Assembly (NCBI GenBank): GCA_036346205.1
Contig: JARFJB010001819.1
Coordinates: 301,001-365,000 of the forward strand
From: Vesta saturnalis
Taxonomy: Eukaryota > Arthropoda > Insecta > Coleoptera > Lampyridae
Length of the DNA stretch: 64,000 nucleotides
Direction: 5' to 3'
Part shown: one piece after another, positions 23,766 to 35,475 of the stretch
Layout of the letters: each line of letters opens with the position of its first letter
Position numbering within the stretch: the stretch's first letter is position 1
Made by a program: the position numbers and the translations under genes
Notes under the pieces: generated by a model
The model's database searches: none
Told to the model about the DNA's origin: nothing
What the model saw: only the letters and a program-made list of their open reading frames with translations

Positions 23766-24432
23766 AATATAGTAAGGTCTGATTGACAGTTGATTGTGAC
23801 AGTACACCAGTTTTCATATAAATTGGTACTTTAGTACACAACCATAGCGGGAAGGAGATATGCAGCTACATTACCACAGACCATTACGCTCACACAGAAG
23901 CAAGAATAGTTTTGTACCTGTCCTACCCTACTTTTGTTTCCTGGGTCATTGGCGAGATTAGTCTCATCGTAATTGTTTTTATTGTCGATGTCACCTAAAG
24001 CTTATGCTGTCAAAAAACTCAATGTCGATTCTACATGCGGAAGACCGGGATCTTTTCATATTTGTTGCGATTCGGATGAAAAGATTTTTTTAAATAAAGT
24101 TTTCGACAAAATCAGGTCCAAGATAATTGTCTTTATATGCAGGCATTGTGTTGCCTTGTTAAGCCAAGAATTTTTTGGCTATTGCACAAATATCCACTTG
24201 GCTAAATGAAACTCCCATTTTGCCACTTGACCAAGTTCCACGAATCACTTGGTGTTCACCGATTGAGGGAACACTTTGATGACCTACCGACAATTGGTGT
24301 CTACCAAGAGACTTGTTACGAAGAATTATCCGTGGCATTTTGTGAACAGTTGCCGCTCTTTGAACAGGCTTTTTAATAGTTTATTTTTTTGTAAGTCCGG
24401 GTTTCCGGAGTTTTTTCGTAGTTTCTTACCAT
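23766..24432 (-). pseudogene. pogo/Tigger-like DDE_1 transposase remnant #2
   Basis: From an ATG at 24432 the minus strand gives MVRNYEKK (typical start of jerky/pogo proteins), then after frameshifts WSSGKMGVSFSQVDICAI, PAYKDNYLGPDFVENF and RIATNMKRSRSS (CENP-B-type HTH and linker). NNYDETNLANDPGNKS follows, with the first catalytic Asp, then SVMVCGNVAAYLLPAMVVY. The order and motifs match the DDE_1 superfamily. The second and third catalytic regions are missing: the sequence changes to a DD41D fragment at about 23765. Multiple stops make it a pseudogene. Confidence 0.75.
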
Positions 24433-25259
24433 ATTTAATTATTTAACGCATGTAACAATAGAAAGTTGTAGTTCTATGGAGTAAAAACAAAACAATCAAA
24501 CCAATAAACGATAACCAATGTCAGTAGTGTCAAAAGAAATTTTTACAACATTGATTTTTCTCATATGAACATTTGCGGACAGCCGTCACACATATTAAAG
24601 CCGTTTGACGCGTTGATGTTCAGTGCTGTCAACATAATCTAAAATATTTTTAATGAATTAGAAATGTGAGCACAAAAAATCTTGTGTATCACGAGAGACC
24701 AGAATTAATCGGCCCGCAGTTCTGTTCTTAATCGCAAAACTATCGTTTTTGGTCTAATAACTATTGATGAACTATGTGGGACATATCTGATTTTGATTAT
24801 TCATTATCTAAAATTGAATTTTCGTTTAAGCTTCCTATACATTTTTGTTTTAAAATTGATAGTTTTTGAGATATTCACGAAAGATACCATGGTTTCATTA
24901 TTTGTGAAACTAGTTTAACCAGAAACGTATATATTTCAATAACAAATCTAAATATAAAGTTTCATTAAAATGCAATGAGGCAAATGTTGCAAATGGTTAG
25001 ATTTTTTCAAAAATGCGCAAAACAAAATTGTAAATATAAAAAAAAAGAAAAAGTTGCTTATTACAAAAAGCCTGCCAAAGAATAGCCACGCTCGCGTTTA
25101 CGTATACTAACGAAAATTTGTTTTGACGATAAATTGAAAACCGAATACAGACAAAGAGGCAGTATCAAAGCAATGACTTTTTTAAGACTAATGTGGAATT
25201 TATTTCACATTATTTCACCATAAAATCTTGCCAAGATCATACAATATTGTTTTCGAACA
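24433..25259. other. TfAP-2: unassigned intronic stretch
   Basis: No protein motif. The CCAAGATCATACAAT phrase near 25230 is repeated at about 25432, flanking the direct repeat that follows. Confidence 0.4.
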
Positions 25260-25409
25260 AGATTTTTTTTGCTCAAATTTTGTTTTTGGGCGTTTTCGAA
25301 TATTTTAAAGCGATTGAACAAATAAAAATTTTTGAAAATTTTTTTAGCGATACGATAGGTACTTCCCATCCGTTGGATGTAGAAGTAAAATGAAATGGCA
25401 CAGTACCCT
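25260..25409 (+). repeat. interspersed repeat R, copy 1
   Basis: About 150 bp from AGATTTTTTTTGCTCAAATT to AAATGGCACAGTACCC, nearly identical to 30449-30592. Shared internal phrases include TTTTCGAATATTTTAAAGCG and TCCGTTGGATGT. Apparently non-coding: the frames in it carry no known motif. The element it comes from is unknown. Confidence 0.8.
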
Positions 25410-25874
25410 CGATAAAAAATAGCTTTATTGCCAAGGTCATACAATGTTGTTTTCGAAACCGCACTCATTTAGTAAAAAGGTCAAAACATTTATCAAAATT
25501 TTAATTAATTATTGTGATATCACATCACCTTTGCTTGCTCTTAAGATTAGGATTGTGATTGGTACAAAATGGGAAATGCCTCGGAGGAAAAATGTCGAAA
25601 TTTTAGTTTGGGAAAAAAAGTATCTTGTTTAAGGTTATATTTGTAAATATAGTTTAGGTTGGCAATGCTGCTTTCATACGTTCATAGGCGGTGCGGTAAC
25701 AAAAGCACCAACATAATTTTGGTGATAAAAACTTCATGTTTTAAAATGCTTGGGACACATTGTTTTGAGATGGAATATTTAAAGTGGAATGATACCATTT
25801 ATTTTTTGTATCGCAAAAAGGTGGCTACTTCACACAATTGTTTTTTTTAATTTTTATCCCCTTCGTATCGCGCT

Positions 25875-25945
25875 AATTAGAGCTATGGTAGCACAATCTA
25901 ATTAGCATTCGGGAGGTAATGGGTTCGATTGCCGTTATCGCCTAT
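25875..25945 (+). other. tRNA-Ala(AGC)-like sequence, probable pseudogene or SINE head
   Basis: The run AGCTATGGTAGCACA, then ATTAGCATTC (anticodon-loop-like TTAGCAT), then GGGTTCGATTGCC resembles a degenerate tRNA-Ala with recognisable A-box-like and B-box (GGTTCGAnTnC) elements. The stems are poorly paired, so it is not a working tRNA. It could be the head of a tRNA-derived SINE. This is a resemblance by reading only. Confidence 0.35.
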
Positions 25946-26397
25946 GAAATTTTTTCAGGGGATTTTCGAACCTATGACTTATTCAATAACTCTAATGTAC
26001 TATATAACAGCGGTGGCGTATTAAATAATTTTCAATGTGGCTCAAACTAAAACATTCTCTGCTTAACGTCACGATCCATTCGTGGTGATAGTGTTGTGAC
26101 TTTATTGCACAGCATTGTGCAACATAGGTTTAGAGACTTTCGGATAACGACAAAATTATTTCTTATTTTATGACCTCCACAATTGGCCCGCGCATGATGG
26201 GAATTACTATTTTAAAATTTTTATGCGGCACTTCTTGGCCGTCCCCTTGAGGGCGTTAGAATAAATAAAACAGGTACACAAAAAAGTATGCATTTTTCAA
26301 TAAAAATTATGTCCAAAATTTCAAATACTTGTCTTGAACGATTTTAGAAGTATTAAGTCATACTAAGACTTTTGTGACACTGTATATGTAGTGATAT

Positions 26398-26833
26398 TAT
26401 GATGTAGTCAGAGATAGGGCCCGAGAAGGGCAATGAAGTTTGTAGTGGGTGTGCACCCAAATTAAAAAAATATCCTAAAATACTATAATTTTTTTATAGG
26501 TTAGAAGCAAGTATTCGTATGTGTGAATTTGGTTCAATGTGTGTAAAGTAATCGTCTATGTTGCAATTAAAAAAAAATGTGTATATTTAATATTAAAGTT
26601 AGGGAGTCGGAACAAATTTGTTTGAATATTCAAGTTTATAATGATACATATACAAATAACTTAAATTCTAAGAAATCGTAAAAACAAAACTACTTGTTTG
26701 GCCATATATTGACAGGTAATAAAAATAACATATCTTTTAAAGTAATTGATTGTTTTCTACAGGAAACTATATGGTTTATTGAAAAGGTGCAGGGAGATCA
26801 GCCCCCTGCCCTCCTCCCGACTACGCCGCTCCT
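26398..26833. repeat. possible non-autonomous element with GGCGTAGTC-like ends
   Basis: The left side reads TGATGTAGTCAGAGATAGGG and the right side, inverted, GGCGTAGTCGGGAGGAGGGC. The ends are imperfect inverse copies about 435 bp apart with AT-rich, non-coding sequence between. The superfamily is not recognised. Confidence 0.35.
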
Positions 26834-27585
26834 TCTAGTACTGTTTTATTGATGGACAATAACATGAAAAATTTATTTTTAACAACTAAACGTTGCGGTC
26901 ACCTTGTATTTTTATTTAGAAAAGTGTATATCAACGTTTTGTAGATGACTAAATTATTTATATCTTGTTTATATGAAATTTATGGCTTAAATTATTAAAT
27001 TCTGGTAGGAAACCCACTTCTAATATTTTAATTATGCTGCATAAATTATGATAAATCCATTCTTAAAATTCGTAGTAAATCAAGTTTTTGTTTATTGAAT
27101 AAATAAATATAATCACTTTTGATATTTGGCCTTAAAAGTGTTCTTTATGAACAGTACGACTGCAAACAAAATATTTTGTGAAAAATACCACAACCAGGTA
27201 TTATAGTTAAAAGTATTGCTTTATAAATATAACAAAATATTTATATGCTTTTTAAATGATTAACTTAAAATGAAGGATAATTCAAGGACACAATTTCATC
27301 GTTCTAACCTTGCAAACCGTACACTTTTTATTGACAGTTATGAACATCTAATGTGACATATTCTAATGAAACAAAAACGTAACTGTTAACGGTTGAGTAA
27401 TTTTAAAGTATTACTGGTTTGAAAATAGAAAATTAAGGAACATGAAGACATTCATGTATTTTTTTAGTTTTGAGGGCAAAATTGAAGTTACTTACTAATT
27501 AAACAATCTTAAAAAGTACGTGTGGTTGGATTACAATATTATTACACACACATACCTTCCGCCATCTTTAAATTTTGTGTTCGTA
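26834..27585. other. TfAP-2: unassigned AT-rich intronic stretch
   Basis: Nothing recognisable was found on either strand. Confidence 0.4.
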
Positions 27586-27740
27586 CATTTTTATTTATTT
27601 AACAATAGTTATTTGTATGCCACGGCCGCAAAATGCTACTTTGACGGCCAAAAGGAAATTTGGCAATCTTGAGACCGTCAAAGATATTTTGCGTCAGTGG
27701 CGTACACAAAATCTTGTGTGTAACCTTTAAATAAACATGA
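27586..27740. repeat. hairpin element, about 70-bp imperfect arms
   Basis: The left arm contains GTATGCCACGGCCGCAAAAT and CTTTGACGGCC. The right arm inverted reads GTACGCCACTGACGCAAAAT and CTTTGACGGTC, and the outer parts (TTTATTTATTTAA / TTTATTTAAAGG) also pair. Only about 20 bp is left unpaired in the centre. Non-coding foldback MITE candidate. Confidence 0.65.
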
Positions 27741-28956
27741 ATACACAGTTAAATTCAAGTTATTTCTGTGCACAACCAATACTAAAATTCTCAGTGCTAC
27801 GATGTGGATCAGAATAACATTTACCTAGCAACGCGGAAACGTCAAATAATAAACAACATTCATTATCAAACTGTATTTTGAAATTAAGCATAATTCGTTG
27901 AATTCGGCACAAAAGATTGAGGTTATGTACCTACATTTATTTGTATACAAAGTATACAAAGTGCCATATAGCACACTGCTAGAAGTAATTAAGCGGACAG
28001 CCCATGGCAACGGACAGGTATCTATTTCACGTCAGTTGTTTGTGGTAACGGACGCAAAATTGCTTTTGCGGCTGCTGCGTGGAGTGCAAAATGACATTTT
28101 GCGGGACAGACAACTTCATTTCGTCGTCTATATTGAAAATCTATATTGGTCCTTTAATTTTCTCCAATAAAAAATCTTAGAGATGACGTCGAACGTTGTG
28201 CGTACTCTTTTACACAGAATGAAAGTGTGAAACTGTTACAATGTGGGTTCCTGTTAATAAATAACCTATAAATTATTGCAGCACTTCAAAATCAAGCACA
28301 CAGTGTTGGTATCATCATATCATATCTTGGGTTAAAGAATTTTGGGTTATGAAATTAGTTGCTTGCAAGACTATGTGCATCCGTCCGGCCGTCCAATTCA
28401 CACACGATAGCATCATCAGCGTGGTCCGGCTTGTCCAACTCATGGCTTCGGTATCAACTCTCAAGTGTATTTCCTGTGAGCATTTTTGAAAGAGAACGTG
28501 TTTCACTAGAATCTCCATGCAATAGTTGAACTGAGAATCTGTACAGTACAACTGTGCAATACTGTTAATGAAGAAATGGAAAAATCTTTTTCTTTAAAAC
28601 AAATTCCCGTACATTAGTATTAGTTGAAAATATTAAATTTAAGATAAATATGATTTTATATCTGCTATATTACAACATCGTAGTTTAGGACGAACTTTGG
28701 CAAATACAGGCGAATAAGTTAAATTTTAAGTATATTAAAGCATTCACCCATCGTTTACTTCTTTTTTATGGTCCAATTTTATCTAAAAAGGTTTCAATAG
28801 ATTTTATTTTAGAAGAATATATCAAAATGTAAAATAAACATATTTTGATACTGAAAGCTCACTCACCATGGATTAAAATTCTATATTTTTGCAACAGATT
28901 GAAAATTTGTATCTAGCTTCAATTCTGTCCACGAAGGACTGTTAGTTAATACGTAA
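27741..28956. other. TfAP-2: unassigned intronic stretch
   Basis: A 90-codon frame at 27898-28170 (+) and a 78-codon frame at 28551-28315 (-) carry no recognised motif and no supporting splice context, so they are not called as genes. Confidence 0.4.
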
Positions 28957-29135
28957 ACAAATAAAATACACCAACGTACCACACAAAATTAACAACACCA
29001 AGCGCATTTCAATAGCTAAGCTATAAACCGTCGACTCATCTAGTGTATCCTAGCCTAGTCGACTGCTGATGATGATAGCTTAGCTAACGCGTTCGGTGTT
29101 AATTTTGCGTGGTACGTGCGTGTGTTTTACTTGTT
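28957..29135. repeat. hairpin element, about 65-bp arms
   Basis: The left arm has CACCAACGTACCACACAAAA, then TTAACAACACCAAGCGC and AGCTAAGCTAT. The right arm inverted has ACGCACGTACCACGCAAAAT, TTAACACCGAACGCG and AGCTAAGCTAT. The loop holds a pair of GTCGAC sites about 30 bp apart. Non-coding; MITE-like. Confidence 0.75.
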
Positions 29136-29506
29136 ACAGATCCTGCCGTATATCCAGTGTTCCAGATTTTCAAGTGAATACGTAAAGTTTAAAACTTTTA
29201 TATCAGTTATATTACATATTCGCTTTTGAGTACTAATTTAGCGAAAAACTGGCAAATAAGTCTGACCACATACAAATTTTTAGTAAATACAAATTAACAT
29301 CCACCCTTCCTTCGCCATACTAGAAATCTGCCTTTGTAGTTCATTCTATATACGATGTAAGTTACATATACCCATTTTGTAATAAAATAGGGTAATAGAT
29401 CCGATAACACACGGTTTACACCCAAAAGTGTAAAGTGTAATTAAAGTATCTTAGACTACATGTGCGCTATCAACGATTTTTAATAGCACTAATGTTTTAA
29501 TTACAA

Positions 29507-29830
29507 TATAATTCCACGATATATTGTATATAATTATTTATTTCCCAACACGTGTCAATACAACATGTATCATTATCGGGAGAAAATTTATGAACGTATA
29601 CAGAAAGTATCTTTAATGGACGAACAAGTTGCTCTTGTAGACTCACCTTTAATAGATATTTTAAATATAGAATTATAATTTACATACATTTGCTATTTTT
29701 CCTAAATGATTTGTTACCATAACTACATGTTATTATTTTACTTATATATTTTCTCTCGATAATGATACATGTTGTATTGAAACGCGTTTAGAACTAAATA
29801 ATTATATAAAATAAATTGTGGAATTATATA
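29507..29830. repeat. 324-bp MITE with ~80-bp terminal inverted repeats
   Basis: The two ends are inverted copies: the left TAATTCCACGATATATTG and CAATACAACATGTATCATTA match the inverse of the right end over about 80 bp with few differences. The middle (about 29600-29745) is non-coding. The flanks read TA|TAATTCCAC and GTGGAATTA|TA, consistent with a TA target-site duplication and therefore a Tc1/mariner-type non-autonomous element. Confidence 0.85.
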
Positions 29831-29867
29831 CATACACTGTATATGTTTGGATTTTTCATATATAAAT

Positions 29868-30448
29868 ACAGTGCTTCCCAAAAGTTATAGATACATTCAT
29901 AAAATCATTGACAAAAATATTTCCAGCATGTAGTTTTGAACCATTTACCCATAACGAGTAGCAACCTCAACTTAAAAAACCGCTGCAAATTGTATCAATA
30001 CTCCCACATCAAAAAATCGGTTTTTTGTAAGTAACTCGAAAACTATTAACTTTACACAAAAACTGCAAAACGCTTTTCGATCAGAAATTTTGTTTTCCTA
30101 TCTAATACCAAATTTAAAAAAAATCGTGTGGACGGGTTCCAAAATCGAGTTTTTTGAAAATATTTCGAAAATGACAAAATTTTCGAAGATATTTAGAAAA
30201 AAAACGGTTTTTTAAAGTGACTGTTTTTTGCTAATTTCTTGTAAACCGTTTGTTGTACAAAAAATTATAGGAACAAAAAACACTCACAATTATATTACTA
30301 ATCACATATTGAAAGGAAAAAATATAAAAAAAATAAAAATTTGCAAAAGGGGTACTTATTCCCCTTTCCCCATACCATATGTGTGCTAAATTTCAAGTTG
30401 ATATGTTAAGTGCTTCGAAAGTTATGGAGTACATACAGACACACAGAC
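29868..30448. other. repeat-like stretch starting ACAGTGCTTCCCAAAAGTTA
   Basis: The start resembles the termini of Tc1/mariner-type elements (ACAGTG...). AT-rich text with runs of GGTTTTTT/AAAAAACGG follows, with no coding capacity. The right side ends in an ACAGACACACAGACGAG phrase directly before repeat R copy 2. The element type is not resolved. Confidence 0.35.
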
Positions 30449-30592
30449 GAGATTTTTTTGCTCAAATTTTGTTTTTGGACGTTTTCGAATATTTTAAAGC
30501 GATTGAGTAAATAAAAATTTTTGAAAATTTTTTAGCGATACAGTACTTCCCGTCCGTTGGATGTGGAAGTAAAGTTAAATGGCACAGTACCC
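30449..30592 (+). repeat. interspersed repeat R, copy 2
   Basis: Near-identical to 25260-25409 in the same orientation (GATTTTTTTGCTCAAATTTT through AAATGGCACAGTACC). It lacks the few bases (GATAGGTA) present in copy 1. Confidence 0.8.
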
Positions 30593-30941
30593 CTTGCAAT
30601 ACCTCGACAGCGAATAGAACAAAAATCAGAGGTTTTCGTAAAAACGTATTCATACAAGAAATTGACAAAATAACAAAATTTAAGCAAATGTAAAAAAAAC
30701 AATGGAAAATGCAAAATGATTAAAAAATAACACATTAAATCCACTTATAGCTTTAAACAGGTTACAATTGTTTTTAAGAAACATTTCAGGTCTTATTTTA
30801 ATACATTTCCGTATACATTTCCGTTATTATGGAGTGATTTTGACATTTTTTGTTACATTCGGTATAAATAAATCTATCAATCGAGGCCTCGGTCGATTAT
30901 AGCTTTATTATTAAAGATAGAAAATACAGTTTAAAAATAAC

Positions 30942-30942
<1 letters not shown>

Positions 30943-31027
<85 letters not shown>
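30943..31027. repeat. compound microsatellite (TA)n(GT)n
   Basis: A pure TA run followed directly by a pure GT run, then TATACAGGGT. It lies against a CAGGGT hairpin unit. Confidence 0.97.
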
Positions 31028-31029
<2 letters not shown>

Positions 31030-31090
31030 CAGGGTATTACATAATCTCAGGGGAAACAAATTTTTTTTCGATGGTACACCCTGTATATTA
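31026..31090. repeat. CAGGGT...ACACCCTG hairpin unit
   Basis: Opens ATACAGGGTATTACATAATC and closes GGTACACCCTGTAT, about 65 bp apart. It belongs to the same short family as 22829-22912. Confidence 0.6.
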
Positions 31091-31302
31091 ACGGATTTTT
31101 TAATTCTGGTCACTTTTTATACCTTCGCAATATATCACACAATTGGTTATACCGAGCACTACAGAAATTAGAGCCACGGTTACGTAACATTTTTGGTGAT
31201 TTACAAACTCTACAGCCGATTAAGGCAGATATATATTAACGCATGATTAGGTAAGCAAAAATTTATAAAGTTTGTGGAGAATTTACTTAATGTTAAAATG
31301 TG

Positions 31303-31370
31303 TACAGGGTAGAGCAAAACACGATTATCACATTTTCTCAATTTTTTTAATGGAACACCCGGTATGTTAT
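31303..31370. repeat. CAGGGT...ACACCCGG hairpin unit
   Basis: Opens GTACAGGGTAGAGCAAAACA and closes AATGGAACACCCGGTAT, about 65 bp. Same family as the unit at 31026. The two sit about 280 bp apart and may be the ends of one small element. Confidence 0.55.
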
Positions 31371-31639
31371 AACTTCATTCGATTCTTTTTATGTTGTTCC
31401 ATCATTTGTATTTTCCACGAAAAATTATATTTATATAAAAAAAGGCACTGTTTTTTAATTATCTAATATGGTTTTCTCATTCTTAGTTTGAAATATTCTA
31501 TAATGCAATAAGAAGTGGCATTAAAAGTATGTGCGTATTATTAAATTACAGATTTACCTATCTAGTGATAACCTATAATTTCGAGATGTTTTATAAAAGT
31601 TTGAAAAAGATTAAAATAAAACAAATAATTACTCTCAGT

Positions 31640-32360
31640 AAGAATTAATTTATATTATGTATGCAATCGTTAAATGTTTGGGTGATTGTTTATTGCTATC
31701 CAGATGTTCGGCTTAAAAATTTCCAAATAGAAATTACCCCGATGCAAGAAAATTTGAAAAACTAAAGGAACGCTTCAATCGAACTGGAAGTGCTACATAC
31801 GAGAAGGAAACTGGAGCGAAATCTGACTTCATCGAGACAACTAATTAGTCTTGATGTGGTAGACATTCCACAAGCAAGTGTTAAAGGGATACGGTATTAA
31901 TAGCTCAGTATGTTTGAAGGGGAATAAATACCACTCTTACCATATTCAACTACACGAGAAACTATAAGAAACCAACTTTGCGAGAGGAGTTGAATTGGGC
32001 CATATGTCTTTGAAGGGCTTGTAAATGGTGATAGATTTTTGGAACTGTTTATGGACAATTGTCCACGGGCTAATAGCTCACTTACTACAAAATGTAAAAA
32101 ACCAGATGTGGTTCCAGTTGGGCGGAGACTATACAAGGCACGTGTACCCGAATGAAAATTTTCCATTTAAATGAATTGGTTTCGTTAAATCCAAAGTTTA
32201 TCGAGTAACAGCTACAACAAGGGATGATGTGACAAAATACGGTGTGCATTTCAAATGGTTACGCCCTCTATTGCAAATGTTAGAAAGTCTTTTACAGCAA
32301 GACAGGAAATGTATATTTTGTAAAATTGTCGACATTTGGAACAATTATTGAAATAAATTT
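31640..32360 (+). pseudogene. DD41D-like Tc1/mariner transposase remnant with internal deletion
   Basis: Plus-strand reading in shifting frames gives KLKERFNRTGSATYEKETG (N-terminal HTH region), GNKYHSYHIQLHEKL and RRVELGHMSLKGL (linker before the catalytic core). After a gap comes KVYRVTATTRDDV, which matches the block after the third catalytic Asp, where family members have a VY...T.EDM sequence. The catalytic core is essentially deleted. Assignment to the DD41D group rests on similarity to the other copies in this window. Confidence 0.5.
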
Positions 32361-32924
32361 ATAGAGAAAACTGGTGAAGTTGCCATTTAGTTTTTTTTTA
32401 ATTTATAATTGATTTCATTGATTTGAATAGATTAAAATGTATGATACGTTCAGAAATTGCTTTATATTTTTTAAATTGTGGAAGTTTATTGAAATTTGTT
32501 TGGCATCATTAAAGAAAGTTGAATTACTAAGTGCTTTTCAATATCTTATTGTTATCGTTATCTTTCCTTTAGGTACTTTAGTAAATGTTTAACAACTTTG
32601 AGAAAAGTGTATAAGATAACGTTTACAAAATCAGCATTTTTTAATAAAATACTGTTTTTCACAGCCAGCTTAAATTATTGAGAATTAATTTCAGATAATT
32701 TAATTTTAAAAAATGGCAAAGCAACAAAAAAATCTATTAGGTAACAATTTTTAGAAAATTTAAAAATTTGGCCCTAATTTCTAAAGCACTTAGTGTAACT
32801 AATCGTGTGCTATATTGTGGGGACAAAAAAAGTACAGAATTCACTTAAAAAATTAGAAGTTTAGTCTCCTAAACTTGCGCGACACCCTGTATACATTTAG
32901 GTAATTTTAAAATATATACCATAC
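32361..32924. other. TfAP-2: unassigned intronic stretch
   Basis: AT-rich and non-coding. It ends near 32880 with a GACACCCTGTATA terminus typical of Tc1/mariner-type element ends. Confidence 0.4.
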
Positions 32925-32971
32925 CATTAAAAATTATTATTAATTTTATTAAATACATAAATAAAAAGTTT

Positions 32972-33044
32972 ACCTCGAGTAGAATTTGAACCTACGACCT
33001 GTATTTTGCTAGAGTACCGCGCTAACCAACTGCGTCATCAAGGT
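32972..33044 (-). other. tRNA-Ala(AGC)-like sequence 1
   Basis: The 73-nt minus-strand sequence folds as a tRNA. The acceptor arm ACCTTGA pairs with TCGAGGT (one wobble). The D-arm ACGC...GCGC has one mismatch. The anticodon loop CTAGCAA gives anticodon AGC, with one mismatch in its stem. The T-arm GTAGG/TCTAC has a wobble. Internal promoter boxes are good: TGACGCAGTTGG (A) and GGTTCAAATTC (B). The G3-U70 pair required by alanyl-tRNA synthetase is absent (C3-G70), so it is not a functional tRNA-Ala. It is a pseudogene or SINE head, present twice in a direct duplication. Confidence 0.6.
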
Positions 33045-33299
33045 TCAAGCCCCAATCGATGTAAATTTTGTCTTTATGTATGTAGAACGGATGTCAATTC
33101 TAAATATAATGAGATTACAATCAAATTACTTATATTAATGGAATGTGAGCCTTCAATATCGCAAGAATTCGCACATACCAAAGCAACTTGACTAATATTA
33201 AATTATTATAAGTTTTTGTTATGAACGAATAAGTTCAAAGGTAAATATGTAATTAAAAATTATTATTAATTTTATTTTAAATACATAAATAAAAAGTTC

Positions 33300-33372
33300 A
33301 CCTCGAGTAGTATTTGAACCTACGACCTGTACTTTGCTAGAGTACCGCGCTAACCAACTGCGCCATCGAATT
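33300..33372 (-). other. tRNA-Ala(AGC)-like sequence 2
   Basis: Second 73-nt copy. D-stem GCGC/GCGC and anticodon stem GTACT/AGTAC are perfect, and the anticodon loop CTAGCAA again reads AGC. The acceptor stem has one mismatch and a wobble, and the T-stem one mismatch. The A box TGGCGCAGTTGG is a perfect consensus. The two copies have lost different stems, so neither was copied from the other after decay. Confidence 0.6.
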
Positions 33373-35109
33373 TTATGTAAAAGATTACAAAAACTGTTGT
33401 TTGTACCTTCTTTGCCGTTACATTTTTGGTGCTTGCTTGCCTTTTCTATTATTAGCCCCTGGACTAACGCCTTCGAATAAAATGTAAGACCTCATGTGTA
33501 AAACAGTGCACTAGTTACGAAATTTATTACATTGTAATAAAGGAACATTTTAAAGTTACAGCTTTTCAAAATTTATTTTGTTCCATCATTTTGGCGTAAA
33601 AGGCCATGGAAGGTAATTAATAAAACTATTATTTTCACCGTTAGGAGTACTAATATCACTTGTATTTTGCACGTATTAAATAATAAATCAGACTTACTAT
33701 CCTTAGCATTATTATTCTTTAATAAGAATGTTACATAGTCTCATTTACGTTTTTGAAAAATCATATTTTTTTCAAAAACGCATATACAGGGGGTCTTCGA
33801 ATAACACCGACTACGCTTACGATAGATTCCTGTATGGAATGATGATTCGTTAAAAAATGTTCTAAATTTGGTGTAGTAGTTGTTAGAATAATGGCTTTCC
33901 TAAAATATGAATCTGGTCAATAAAAATTTAAACCTAAAACTTTTGTATGAGTAAAATTTTTAATTTTCAATTATTTTATTTAAAGTGCAATATAATTTAT
34001 ATAAAAAATTACTCTTGAGTAGACGTAACCGTTATCGAGAAAAACAGTTAATATTTAACTGCTTCAAATCCCTTATTATGGATTAATTCAGGTGACTGAT
34101 TACTGGCCGAGTATCGTATGAATTGTAGGACTGCCGCAAGACTTTACTCTCAGATATTTTAAATAGGCGCGGCACAGACCATATTTGCAGCGGTGAATCA
34201 GAATCAGAGATTGATTTTTTTGATGAATTATTATCTAATTCCTAGGATATGTGGTTGAGCGTTGTCGGTGTTATTTTAAGATACCCTTATTTTGAGTCTT
34301 GATATTCGGCATTAGATACCTACAAACACGGTAACAATTTCCAGCGTAAGGTAGCTTTATGAACTCGAATGGTAATATTTAAAACTAAAAAAAAGAAAAT
34401 TAAAATTGTGTTAAAAGTTAATAAAACGATTATAATTTAGTGCCGATAATACAGTCAACACCTTTATCGATCAATCAGATGTTTATCAATTAAAAATGTA
34501 CTAATTGATGTACTTTCAATTAATTAAATAATATCCGTGCAAAAAAGAGCATAGATGCTTCGAATACATTATGCTTCCCGTAATGCAACTCTCGTGCGCT
34601 TCCAGCCCTTTGGTTGTAAACCGCGATCGTGCATGAAAAGTTCTATTACCACATGTTTCCGCAGTATAGTTGAGTTTAATAAGGTAATAAAACATAGCAC
34701 TAAATATGATTTATGCCGTATTTGTATTTTGAGATATGTGCATAAAAATTTTGAAACGATATGAATTTATACGCAAGTTTTGGACCATAACCTTACTAAG
34801 AGATTTATTGTCGACAGCATCTTCTCAATTGTTCCGCTAGGTAATTGTTTCAGTTGTTTGTGTATGCTTAGTCAAAGGTGGCTCAATGAGGATTTCCAAA
34901 CAAAAGATTTGCAAATCTATTAATACTCATTTTTTTCCTCTTATAAGAGCAGCAGATAAATATAAGCAGATCATTTCTTCAAAAAGCCTTGTAAATTTGG
35001 CCAATTTTTTTTCGCGTCATATAGGTTTTTTCTAAAACTTCTATTTACATCATAATTCTTAAAGTAGCTTTTTTTCAATAATTATGATCCTGAAAATGCT
35101 AAATTTAAG
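33373..35109. other. TfAP-2: unassigned intronic stretch
   Basis: Contains a TACAGGGGGTCTTCGAATAA terminus-like phrase at 33785. A Glu/Ser/Asp-rich short frame near 34180-34245 resembles acidic tails of pogo or piggyBac proteins but is too short to call. Otherwise featureless. Confidence 0.35.
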
Positions 35110-35475
35110 TTACTGTGGTAAAGCACTGAGGAACATTTGAGGTGGATGAGTAGGAGAATATTGAATTGCCAAGAAATGCCTGTGAAAGGCTATCTTAAAT
35201 TGTTTCATATCGTAAGTGAGAGGAAAACAGTGAGATCTTTCCAGAGTTTAGAAACCGTGTAGAAGGATGTGAATTACGCCCGTTTGGTACAAATGGAGAT
35301 TTGTATTGTACATTGATACCGAGTATTTCTAGCAAAGATGGTCTAAGACAGTATCAAAGAATATGTATTTCTGCAGCGTTATAGCTATTCTAATATAATA
35401 TAAACAAAGGACTAAAACGATTCTTCTATGCTCAAAGGACTGTATGTCAGAAGTTAACGACGGGTCATTTATAAA
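35110..35475 (-). mobile_element. Jockey-like LINE copy C, 3' fragment
   Basis: Matches the 3' end of copies A and D: AAAGCACTGAGGAACATTTG..., the TATCGTAAGTGAGAGGAAAAC block, the AGAGTTTAGAAACCGTGTAG block, and TTGTATTGTACATTGATAC. More diverged and more deleted than the other copies; lacks the final UTR and poly-A. No open frame remains. Confidence 0.75.

Larger units (their letters stand above)
32925..33372. repeat. direct duplication carrying the tRNA-like sequences
   Basis: The block AAATTATTATTAATTTTATT, then AAATACATAAATAAAAAGTT and the tRNA-like unit occurs at about 32930-33050 and again at 33250-33372 in the same orientation, about 325 bp apart. The AT-rich 5' block is part of the repeated unit, as expected for a SINE tail (in reverse: tRNA head then A/T-rich tail). 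Confidence 0.7.

Noticed and set aside
30931..31113. Frame with Thr-His and Ile-Tyr repeats
   Set aside because: Translation of the (TA)n(GT)n microsatellite.
32972..33372. Functional tRNA-Ala genes
   Set aside because: Mismatches in different stems in the two copies and no G3-U70 identity pair, so they are called tRNA-like only.
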